A DNA stretch of 64,000 nucleotides from Onchocerca lupi (Eukaryota; Nematoda; Chromadorea; Rhabditida; Onchocercidae). The position numbers and the translations under genes were made by a program. Under the pieces are notes generated by a model. The model was not told the origin of the DNA and did no database searches. It saw only the letters and a list, made by a program, of their open reading frames with translations. The stretch lies in NCBI GenBank assembly GCA_028564675.1, contig JAOVVO010000035.1, positions 124,001 through 188,000 on the forward strand, in the 5' to 3' direction. Position 1 is the stretch's first letter; every line of letters starts with the position of its first letter. Shown one piece after another: positions 1-39,239 of this stretch.

Positions 1-464
1 TATGACGAAAAAAAAGGAGAAAAGAAAAATATTCGTCATTTTCATTTTTCTTTCACTTTGCTATTTATTTAAAACAAAAAATAGAATTAAAATTTAAGAA
101 ATAATAATAACTAATCATAAAATAAACTTGAAATAATGCGATAAGAAGTTGGATAAAAAATGAAAATAGTCTTTTGTGATTTTTTTCGCAAAAAAAAAGA
201 GTTGCGAAAAAAAGTATTTGTGTCTCAATGAAAGTTTCGAAGTTATCGAAAATGGATAAATGAATAATTATAGCTAATTTTCTTTTCCCGAAACAAAAAA
301 AAAATTCAAAAAACAAAAAAAAACGAAAAAACTTTGAAGTTTATTACATTTCTTTGTTCAGGAAAAAAAATGAAAAAAGAAAAGTGAAAAAAATGAAGGG
401 ATAAATTTTTGAGTACAGCAGCTTTTAATTTGATAAATTCAAGGGCATTTTCCCTCCTTGTTTT

Positions 465-530
465 CCTACTTGTCATTTGTCATCTGTCGCCTGTCATTTA
501 TCATTCGTCATGCGTCATCGATGCTCGATT
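465..530. repeat. Degenerate TCAT-rich short tandem repeat
   Basis: About seven imperfect copies of a 6 to 9-base unit of the form gTCATyyG run in a row (TCATTTG, TCATCTG, TCGCCTG, TCATTTA, TCATTCG, TCATGCG, TCATCG). The copies differ at the same two positions, which suggests an old tandem expansion. No function is assigned. Confidence 0.6.
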
Positions 531-694
531 TTTCGTCGAAATAACAATTTGGAAACAAACACCTGTAGGAAAGCTGAGTTGATGATGATGAAAAGGAGTA
601 ATTAGGGATAGGATTGGATGGTTTTCGAACATTTCAAATTATATTGTCAGTTTGGAATTGAATTTTTTCTTCTGACAGGTTTTTGACAGGTGTG

Positions 695-741
695 AGATGC
701 ATGCATGCACGCATGCATGATATACATGAATGCATGCATGG
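695..741. repeat. Clustered TGCATGCA palindromes
   Basis: Within 47 bases there are several overlapping GCATGC/TGCATGCA palindromes, separated by a short ATATACATGA spacer. The run is almost strictly alternating purine-pyrimidine. If transcribed it would carry UGCAUG, the motif bound by RBFOX/Fox-1 proteins. This is a sequence pattern only; no function is shown. Confidence 0.6.
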
Positions 742-2519
742 ATGTTAGAGCAAAATTGAGGAGAATAGATGGAAATGTAAATCATTAATTCTTCATTTTC
801 CCAAGGTTTAATTTTCGAAATTTTTTTCATTCATCTTCCTTCTTCTTTCTTCAACTTTATTTTTTCAATTTCCGTTCATAAACTTTGAAAAATTTCAATT
901 TGTTCCGAATTTTTTCCCGCATATTTCCATATTATCATTTACCGTTTTTAGTTTACTGTCATGAAAATTTGTTCAATATATTTCATATTTCCACTGAAAT
1001 AATTTATATTTATTTTAGAGTTATCTTGAATGATAATTTCATCGAATTTTCCACTTTCATTGTTGTTATCAGTACTACAATTACTTTTATTGCTTTCATC
1101 GTTATCATCATAATATTTGATTGATTAATTAATGATAATGAGTTGAACGATTGATTGGTTTCTTTTAGCTCAATTTGATTTATTTTAGTTTGATTAAATC
1201 ACTTTGACAGTGCAAAATTAGCTTTAATTTTTAAATATTGATGTTTGATCGACTGATTGATTAATGATAGTAATTGAATGGCTGATTGATTTTATAAATT
1301 TTTCATCATTTTCATTTATCCATTAAACAATTCAATAATTGTATCAAGAAAACCGTAAATATACCATAAAATATTAACTATCTTCTTCTTTTCTTTACTA
1401 AATTTCAATCAAAATTGTTTCTAATTTACCCTAAATTGACGAGAAAATTTCCGTTATAAAGAGGCATTCCTTTTCCAAGTTTACTTCACCAAAATTCTTT
1501 TAACATTGAAAGTTTTCCCATTACCTTCGATTATCCAATTATGTTTCGTTCGGCCTCGACCTATTATCGATTGAAGAAAGAGTTAAAATGATTTTAAAAA
1601 TGTAATGATCGATAAATAAATATATTAGATAGTCCAAACTGAGATATTTCAATTACCTTCTAATAGTTTAAAATAATCGCTTCATTCGTTTGTTCAAGGT
1701 CACAAAAATAGCTTGTATTTTTTTTTTTTTATTGTTTGCAAATTTGATGATTTGAGAAATTTTTGGATTTGTTTTTGATTTTCTTGGGAAAACAAAAAAT
1801 ATGCCTTCTTATTATACAATATTTCAAAATTGAAGAAAAAATTTTTAAATAAACCTATTTATTTTAATTTTTTTGCGTAATTTGTAAGAATCAATTCTCC
1901 AGGATTTCAATGATCAAATATCATTTTTTTTTTTCTAAATTTTCCAATTTCAAAATTTTTAGTTTAAAAATACATTTTCTAACGAAAAAATTCATCATAA
2001 AACAACAAAGCAAGATCAATTGAATTATTTTATCTTTCACTTATTTCTATAACGAGTATCTATGATGAAAAAAATTTTTTTACGTCTCAAAAATTTGTGC
2101 GATAAATTGATTTAAGAAAAAAGGAAAAAAAGGAAATAAATTAATATCATTTTCTATATTTATTTTTTCTTGGATAAAATAATTTCAAAAGTTCCAATAT
2201 GAGATGATTTTTTACTTTTTTTTTTTTTTTTTTTGAAAAACATCTATCGCCATCAATTAGTCTAATCGACAAATTCATTTCAAGATTGGTTAATTTGTTA
2301 ACTATCTTATTTGCGGCGAAACCTACGTCGCAACAAATAATTTACGTGATTTCTATAATTTTATGTACTTCCACTCAGATTTGATTTTAGATCTTTTCAT
2401 AGAAAACAGTTGTAAAGCATTTGAAGAAAAAATCTGGCAGAAAAAAATTAAAAAATTTTAATGCTAGGAAAAAATGGATAAAGAAGATGATCATCAGAAA
2501 TAATGAAATAATCAATAAA

Positions 2520-2780
2520 TTAACGAAAGTTTGAAATAATTTGATTTCCAATTGATGACTAACTTAATAGCTTAGGATGCAATAAAGTGATAAAATAAGA
2601 TCAATGAAGTAAACACTAACTAAAAATAGGAAGAATGACGAAAATGATTCAAAAAAAGGAATTAGTAACATTTGCATAATATTATTTCCTTTTCCCATTT
2701 TTCGAAATCTCAGTAAATTAACTTAAGTTCTCTTCTATCTTAGAAATAATTTAATTTTTAATTTCTGATTAATTAAAAAA
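2520..2780 (+). repeat. Diverged direct duplication, copy 1
   Basis: This stretch is similar to about 5640-5890. Both contain the string ACATTTGCATAATATTATT followed by CTTT/CCTT, a pyrimidine run, AGAAATCTC.GTAAATTA.CTTAAGTTCT and a TTTCTGATTAA end. The order of the matching blocks is the same in both. It is probably a local segmental duplication or two copies of an old short element. Confidence 0.6.
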
Positions 2781-3891
2781 AAATGAAGTGGAGGCGAAAA
2801 TAAAGGATAGTAAGAGGAGGATAGTTGAAATGTTTGAAGAGACGAATCATTCAACTGATTCATTGTTATTGAAATTAACTTTTTTCTTTTTAGCTTTTTC
2901 AAACTTTTTTCCTTTGTTTAAACAATAATTTGCTATCATTCTTTATTACTATAACTATTATTTTAAGCATTCATTTGAATTTGCAAATTTTGAAGGCGAA
3001 AAAAACAATAGTGCTATAATTAATTAACATTAGTGCTTATAATTAGAAACTTCATATATGCAAACTAATACAACGCTACTAATGATAGCAACTGGTAGTT
3101 TGTTTTTTTTTGAAAAAAGATAGCAATTCTCATAAATATTGATCTTTTTAAAAGATTTTTTAAAATTTTTTCCGAAATCAAAATATGCGCAAAATTTTGA
3201 TAAATTTTCGTGTGATTTTAATTCAAAAAAAAAAAAAAAAAAAAAAAGAAGCAATTGGAAATATGTAAAAGCAATGGAATTTTTTTTTAAAAATTGTAAC
3301 ATAACTTTTTTATTTTCCGAACTTTGTTTTTCTTCAACATACGAAATCTTTTCACTAATTCTCATTTCTCTGTGTTTGATCATTTTTTCGATGCAATTAT
3401 CTGAAGAAAATTTGAACGCAAAAAAAGGAAACTTGCTTCTTTTCTTCGCTTATATGCTAGTTTATCGTTCTTTTTTCAGAAGATATCGTTTGAAAGAAAA
3501 CAAAAAAAAAAGTTTTTCTTTTCTGCTCATAAATTTCACTAGAGAGAGATACTTCATGGTTTTTTTTTTCTTTCGCCGAAATTTCCCATTTATTTTTAGT
3601 CGAGAATTTTTCACTCTCTTTCACTTCTAATAATTAGCCCATTAATTCTCACTTCTGCTAATTAATCTATTAATTTAAGTATCATAATCGTTTCGTGAAT
3701 GTGTTTTGAATTAAGAATTTAATACGAAAAGTTTGGAGATATTTTTCGAAATATTTTAGAAGCATCGAACAATATCAATTTATTATTCTTGTATTTTACC
3801 GAAATCTTACTTTGGGCGAATTTTCGATTAAAGTATCGATAATAGATCAGCGCTTATTGCAAAACGCAAATACGACAGTTGCGCTCGATAA

Positions 3892-32122
<28,231 letters not shown>

Positions 32123-33531
32123 ATAGACTAACGATGTACCTCGATGTATTATTTATGCACTACGACCATTTTTTCATTCATTTTTTAAATTTTCAATTCT
32201 AAAAATTTTAGGAGCAACATTTTGTGATATTTAGTAAACATAACACTATTATACAATGTTATCATCTGAATTCTTAGAAAATTACTGTGATAATAAAGTA
32301 GATCGGTAGAAAAAAAAATGCCATGAAATTTCATCTTTTTTTTCCTAAAATTTCATTATTTGCTATGTTGAAAATTTCATTATTTTTATCAAAAATTTTT
32401 TATTATCTGAAAAATATTTGACTTTTTTAATTTTAGTAATAAACAAAACACACAGTCTTATACCTCTAATTTCACTCTTTTCCTGCAAAATGTTCATTCG
32501 TTTCCTTCTTTTCCTTTTTCATTGTTTTACGTTTTTGTGAATAAAGGAATGTTTTTTTGTTTTGGAATGGAGTTCAAATTCGCTAATTTCTGCTTGAATA
32601 TTGCCTATATATGAATGCATTTTTCATGTTACTGTTGTAGAAATACTTTTCCTTTTTTGATGTTAATAAATTCCTCGAAAATCATTCATACTATTTGCTA
32701 CTTTCCTTAAGAATTAGTTCTATTTTCCTAAATGCAATATGTATTTTTACAGGTAAGAGAAAAATAAGCAAAAATTTCTAAAATTTCAGAAACCCATACA
32801 TATATTACATTGAAATATATAATAAATTGATCCAATTATCCTGCTACTTCTTTTATTGCTCGTCAAATACTTGTTAACAAAATTCGATAATTTATGATAT
32901 TAACCAATTATTAACAATAAAAAAAGATAACAACAGATTCACATTATCGAAAATTTAACAAAATACCCAAAGCAAAAACAAAGAGTAGTTCATAAATACC
33001 AATGCCTTGCTCATTTGATTTTTTATTTTCATGATTAACAAAGCGAATTTGGATTACAATGAGACTAATGAGCCCCCTGGAAAAAAAAAGAAAAAAGAAA
33101 AGCAGCTATGATAATTAAAAATCGGAATATTAAATAACCAAACAAATTTATGCATTGAATCTAGGGATAATCACGCTATATCAATATTTATTATTTAGCT
33201 CAATCCTGTCAGGTAACTTACGAACAATGTGATTTTAACGGATCGATTAGATGATTCAATTCAGAAGCTTCTGAACTGAAGTTGATTGCCCTTTCCCGCA
33301 AGCTTCAGATTCACCAACGGTGTAAGATTTCTTAAAGTCAAAAACGTTACTGTCTTGAACAATAATCGCAATCTTATTGATTTTCGCGAAGTTGGATATT
33401 AACCATTCGTTGAAGAAGACATTATAATCTACTCTATAAATCTTACAAGTAAAAGTTGCAGGAACTGCCCATTAATTTTTAATAAATTCTACTGCTGAAA
33501 GATATTAATGCAACAGGCTAAATAAAAATGA
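32123..33531. other. Gap between convergent genes, 3' UTRs
   Basis: No coding sequence is supported. It should hold the 3' UTR of the Rap GAP gene (AATAAA at 32292) from the left and that of OST48 from the right. TTTATT strings such as the one near 33188 would read AATAAA on the minus strand. Confidence 0.6.
32292..32297 (+). terminator. Candidate polyadenylation signal of the Rap GAP gene
   Basis: AATAAA lies 170 bases after the stop codon, followed by GTAGATCGGTAG and an A run. It is a plausible cleavage context; no transcript end was seen. Confidence 0.5.
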
Positions 33532-36500
33532 TTAGTCCTTCTTAACATCCTTTGATGATTCTTTGTGATAGAGAAAGACGCATGAGAATAGAACAACTCC
33601 TATCATCATCGAAAATGCCGAAACATAATAAGGATATGCACTATAGATAAAACGTTCATACTGCGTATGTTGCAATGGTCGAACAGATACCTAAAATTGA
33701 ATAAAAATATTGCAGATCAAAAATCAAAAGTCAGAAGTTGAAACAGTTAAACAAATGAAATTTTACTATTCCCACATTTTCATGAGAATCAACTTTATTT
33801 CCAAAGACATCCACAGCTGCTTAGTTATCTGCAAAACTGCAAACTTGTTACCTACTCAAATACTTCATTCTCATATTTTGTCATTTATTTTTTCACACTT
33901 TAATTTTTAAATATCCAAATAACATATAAAATTCCAGTCCCAATAATACAGTTCGTATTTTCATCTTTCTTTTTCATAAGTATGCCTTCTTAAAACATCA
34001 AGATAGTTTAAAATGAAAAAGTTTATTACTACCACCATATTATCAGGATAAACTACCTACTATTTCACAAAAATGATTATTTACCTGTTGTACATCCAAT
34101 AAATGTGTATATCCGATGCGACGATAATCGATCATGAATTTGAATACACCGTAAACATCAGGAAGTTTAAACTGTGTTTTCAATTTACCATCTAAAATAA
34201 GCTGTTGCAAATATAATGAAACAATAAAACATAATTAATCCATGTAAAATGTAATAATTTTTCTGGATACAGTATTTAGATAGACAATTCATTAAACCCC
34301 ATCTTTCAATACTTTTTGCAAAATGTGACTCGAATGTTTGGTATATTCCAGAAAAGTCAACGATCAGACAGCGAAGAAGGGTCATTCTCATGAAGACTTG
34401 AAGCGTGCTAAACATTGTTTGTCGACTTATTAACGTTATGCTCATACATCTCACTTGAGTCATGACAGTATTATTATAAAAAAAAAAAAACTTTGAAAAC
34501 AAGTTCTTAGAATTAAACTAAAAATATACTGGAATTTTTAAGAGTCGTTCGAACAAACGGATCAATACGGGTAAATTCTAGTTGAACATCATTCCCTTTG
34601 AACGGTTCCCATTTCCCATTACTGAGTTCTTCAATTTCAATCATGTATTCAACATTATCCAGTATTGTATATTCTCGTGGAGGATTCTTTTCGCCAATCT
34701 AAATACAAAATAAATTAGCAAAAAGTAAGCTTGAAAAAGACCACTTGCACTTATAAGTTTACTCAATTTTAAATCAGTACATTAACTTTACGAAATTTTT
34801 TTTAAAATCAGATCAATAGAAAAGTCTATCACGAAGAAAGAAATAAAATAAAATAAGACGAGAAAAATGGTAGTAACGGACATACTTTATGATGCGAAAC
34901 ACTTTTAACTCTCAGTACACCTTTCTCCATGAATACCCATTTGCTGAGTTCGGTTACCAATTCAAAATTTCCACTTTTCTGAGGTCTAAAATAATACACC
35001 CCTTCAAGACATTTATGTGAGGACAAATAAAAAATATAATAATTACCATGATTTAACCAAAAAAGTATTTAAAGAATAATCCCATGATATGCTCAGTTAT
35101 TTCACAGGACTTTGGAATTGTTGCGACTGGTTTGGAATTTTTTATTTTTCGAATAATAGGAGAAATCCTGGAAACTGGATATTTAGCATAAACCTGAAAA
35201 AAAAAAGTAGCTAAGTAATTCAAAATACTTCGCTGTCGAGCCATATTTGTTAACGTTTGCATTGACAAAAGCATCGCTAAACATGTCAATCGAACCAGTC
35301 AACACAACACGCGCATTATTCCGCGCCTGAATAGCACCAATCAACAATATTGAACGACCCACAGCACCTGGATACTGAAAAAAAAGGAGAAAAACATTTG
35401 GAATATTTATGTCGAAGTATCGAAAATTTCTGCAACATAACAAATTCTTCGCAGAAATTCCAGTTAAAATTAATCTCGAATTGAATTATGATTTTACTTC
35501 ACAAATTTTCCACAAATTTAAAATTTTATGCCGTTGTAGATAGTAACTATGTTTCGAATTTTATTTGAAAGAACAATTTTTATCGTTCTAAAAATTCATT
35601 TTGAAAATATTTCAGTACACAAAGGTGCTCCGGAATTGAACAGGAATATGGCCTAAATTAATGATGAGCCAAAGCATTGTCTCCTGTTTATAGAGAGCAT
35701 TGATCCTTTCCAATGGTTTTCCATTTTCTTTCTCATAAAATAATTTAATCAAAACTAAATTTTAAATAGGATCTTCATGCAAATGTAAAAACATACTTCT
35801 TCAATTTTTTCATGAGGACTGAATGAATAAGCACTTGTTGAAGCAGAGAGTATCTCCAGACGAAGCTGATTTGCTTTGTCAGCAGTTAAAGCTACTCCAC
35901 GAAACAAAATAGGATTAGCTTGCGATATTTTTCCTACAATCATTGGAGCAGATATAAAGTTTGATGGATCGGCTACAATCGTCGTATGATCTCCTTCATC
36001 CTGCAATTCATTTAGTAAAGCTCAGAAACATCTATGAACTCCAAAATATGTTTTCAGCTCTACTGAAAATTATAGCTATTTTTCAGTGGTTTTCTAATTA
36101 AGTCGAGCTGCTCACTAATTATCTAAGAATAATAATTAAAAAAAAAAACCGTTTCTTCTATCTCCATGATTATATATCTGCCACAAAAAAAATGATTAAT
36201 AAAACGTATTCAAAAATCTTCAAAACATACGGTAACAAGTAATTGTATTGCTAAAAATGAATGCAACAATATAGAGGCATGGATAAATATATCCACTATA
36301 AGAAACTCTTTAAGAGTTATCAAAATAAGGTATAAAAAAGAACGGAAGTACAAACAAGTTACAAGTATTAAACGGTATAATTAATTTAAAAATTAAAAAC
36401 TTACAAGAACGGTGTCATAATTCAAATGATCAATAACAGCAGTTCGATTCTCATCAAATTCAAAACCGTTCTCCGCAGCCAAATCATGTAAAGCATCACC

Positions 36501-38034
36501 AACACGTGCTCCCGCTGTCACCAGCACGTTACCACCATTATCAATAAAAGACGTTATAGCTTTGACATTAATTGTTCCTCCAAATTCTGTAATAAATGTA
36601 TGGATAAAAATCCATAACTTTAATGTTGATAAACTTAAAATTTCCAATGTTAATTTTAGTAATGATTTTAATGCAACAGAATTTTTTCAAAAAATCAACC
36701 ATTTACGTTCGAAAATCCCTACTTTTTTCATTTTGAAACACCGTACAATTTTTCTAAACTAGGTAATAGTAATATAGCTTATCAAAATAATACAAACTTC
36801 GATGCATAATAGAGACAAAAAGCATGATTTTAAAAGAAATTTTAAACGGCTAGCATATTTTGTATCTTTCCGACTCATTTTTGAGTACATCTCAAAGATT
36901 TTTTCAGATTATCCAATATCTTTTATTTTATCAGCATGTTTCGAATGAATCGATCTACGTCAACCTCCCATCTGCACTGATTCTATTTACAATCGATATT
37001 GCTCCACTAGGCTTTATTAGTGAACAACAAGTATTCAATCTAATTGTACTAATGAATGATAAGGATCTGTTATGAATTCTTTTACCAACCAACATCATCT
37101 AGATCATTTTTTTACATTTCCAAATTTTATGATTCCATGATGGAATCGAAGAAATTGTTCTGTAATATCACCAAGTCTAAACCTAAAATCGAAAACTATC
37201 GTGACTCATTGAACTTACTTCCAAGAATAGAAAAGAAAAAAAAAAGAAGGAAAAAACTCTGGGATTCGAGTTAATAAACACATCATATCATCTCCCTATC
37301 ATGTTTGAAATATCAAAGACACAAATGTCGTTCCCAATTTATCATGGATGTAAACTAAAAGATGCAATTTCAGTGGCGTCTAAATATGAAAAAATGATGC
37401 AAAATTAAAATGCTACCGTCAATTCCTGGGGCAAAAATGATAAGATGATCGTAGAGATGTTCCCCATACTTTGTAAGAGTTAACGTCTGATCATCTGCTG
37501 CTTTTATAGTCAACTGATGTCCTCTTTCTGAAATACCAAACAAATTATGCATTGCCAAGTAATAAAAAAAGGAAAATATTTTGGAACATATCCTGTAAAG
37601 TACATTTCTGATAATTTTCTCGACATTATCATTCATATTTATTGAATGTTGCTAATTAATTCAGTTTGTTTCCATTAAATTATACAACCTTAAATTTGAA
37701 AAATATTATTTTTCATTTGTTAATGGCAAAAAAAAAAAGGAAAATGAAAACAAGGTCACTTGCAAAGCCCTGCAACACATCACATCGATGAGAAATATAG
37801 TATCCGTGAAATGCAGATCAAAATCACAGATAAAAAAAAAAATGAATCAAAAGACTGATTCTGTTAAATTAATCATTACTTACCTTTTAAGGATTTCAGG
37901 AAAATGGAATGCGTTTCCCTAACATTTAAATTATTAACCAATACTAATATTTTGCCAGCGTTGATGATTGACACAATTTGTAACAAGATTACCGAAACAA
38001 CAGCGAGCAACGAACAATTTGGAGATATCGCCAT
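33532..38034 (-). CDS. DDOST: Oligosaccharyltransferase 48-kDa subunit (OST48/WBP1)
   Basis: A non-catalytic subunit of the ER oligosaccharyltransferase that moves the lipid-linked glycan onto Asn of nascent proteins; it helps hold the complex together. Exons on the minus strand: 38034-37884, 37527-37417, 36586-36405, 36000-35797, 35374-35229, 34985-34886, 34698-34530, 34191-34085, 33690-33532. All phases fit and give 442 residues, near the human length of 456. A signal peptide covers residues 1 to about 26 (LLAVVSVILLQIVSIINA). Conserved blocks follow: NNLNVRETHS, ADDQTLTLTKYGEHLYDHL, SFIDNGGNVLV, RTAVIDHLNYD, NPILFRGV, QARNNARVVLTGSIDMFSDA, KSGNFELVTELSKWVF, RIDPFVRT and FKLPDVYGVFKF. One membrane helix (SAFSMMIGVVLFSCVFLY) lies at about 413-430 before a short charged tail ending KKD. 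It lies downstream of, and co-oriented with, the ZFC3H1-like gene. Confidence 0.96.
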
Positions 38035-39239
38035 TCTAACTCTAAATTTCAATGTTTAACTAATCTCACATTTCAATCGTAATTGTGAACGAAATCGATT
38101 AGAAATTCTAGCACTCACACTTTATCATCTGTCCCTTCCAAATTGCAGTAAATTCAATTGCCAATGTGTTCTAAATGTAGCGAAAAAATGTTTATGAGAA
38201 ATTATTAATACTAACATTTTGTCAGTTTTGATGTTCAGTGCAACTTATAATAAAATTTCGAAAAAACAATGAACAATGAAGCTATCACCAACATAATATC
38301 TTTAAATCATTTAAACCTAAATTATTATTTTCCCATATTCTTCTTTGACCTTTTTATTTCTTTTCATATCTTTAGTTTTGTTTTCTTCTCTTCCAAATTA
38401 AAAGAACAAAGTTGCATCCCACTTTAAATGATAATGCATGCTGCAAACAATTAATATTCTATGCGTATAAGTTTTGCAGATATAAAATTACCAAGTTATT
38501 TTAAATAACATAATAATCATGTTAGAAAATTTAATCATATCAAAGAGAAACGAAAAAGAAATGTTTACTTGTTTTCAAATCTAAAATGTTGTAAATGTTG
38601 AACAAATAAAAACAAATATCTATCACTTTTTTTTCTCTTATTTGATAAACAACGCAAGCCGTCTGGTCCAATTATTTGTCTAATGAAATATCTTTTGTAT
38701 TCGTACATCCTTTTCACATAGCAAATATGCTTAAGTATGCAGTTTGGTATATTACCAAATACTGATCAAAAGGAGAAAATTAGGAAAACAATGGAAACAA
38801 ATACTTTTTATTCTCTTGCTTGCTAAATAAATTATAACAAAAAAAAAAAATAATTCACAAATTGATCCAATTTTCGATAACTGAAGAATTCAAACATCAT
38901 TATGATGAAGTAATCATTTGCAAGCGTTGCTGACGAACATATTTTCTTCTGTTCTTCATTGCTTCATTTCCTCGTATAAGTATTTTTTTGAGTTCAAATA
39001 ACATGACATATAAAAGGCAAAGGTAACACATTCCAGGAAAGCAACGAAAAGTCAGCAGTTTGACTAGATGAATCATAATTTTAGAAAGAAACAACAGTAA
39101 TAAAATGATAATGAGGATATGATATACAGTCCAAACTAATAAGAATAAATGAAAAGAATAACATGGAAGATACCTATTAACTGTTTATAGAACACCATAA
39201 TTATAACCGTAATCACTCACCTTACTTAAGTTTTGCCAT
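38035..39239. other. Spacer between the ZFC3H1-like and OST48 genes
   Basis: 1.2 kb between the stop of the upstream minus-strand gene and the ATG of OST48. Just before the OST48 ATG the minus strand reads AATTTAG then AGTTAG, either of which could be a spliced-leader acceptor. A small doubtful ORF lies at about 38900-39076. Otherwise I see nothing. Confidence 0.5.
38900..39076 (-). CDS. Possible small basic membrane protein ORF (doubtful)
   Basis: An ATG at 39076 opens a 58-codon frame. It begins MIHLVKLLTFRCFPGMCYLC, continues with a hydrophobic stretch (LLYVMLFELKKIL) and ends with a basic segment (KNRRKYVRQQRLQMITSS). That layout suits a single-pass small membrane protein, and base composition is less skewed than in the flanks. 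I do not recognise a family, and a chance frame or an unspliced exon is equally possible. Confidence 0.25.
   Translation of the reverse strand: MIHLVKLLTFRCFPGMCYLCLLYVMLFELKKILIRGNEAMKNRRKYVRQQRLQMITSS

Larger units (their letters stand above)
1..3891. other. Non-coding region upstream of the Rap GAP gene
   Basis: AT-rich sequence with no convincing exon on either strand. Open frames here are poly-F/K/N low-complexity translations. It holds a degenerate TCAT-rich repeat near 465-530, a GCATGC cluster near 695-741, homopolymer runs (for example A at about 3225-3247 and T at about 2217-2234) and one half of a diverged duplication at about 2520-2780. The promoter of the long Rap GAP transcript should lie near the right end, but I could not pick out a TATA box or initiator with confidence. 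Confidence 0.6.

Noticed and set aside
3030..3630. Overlapping open frames on both strands (117 and 163 codons)
   Set aside because: Composition is poly-F/K/S from homopolymers, the two strands mirror each other, and there is no domain or splice support.
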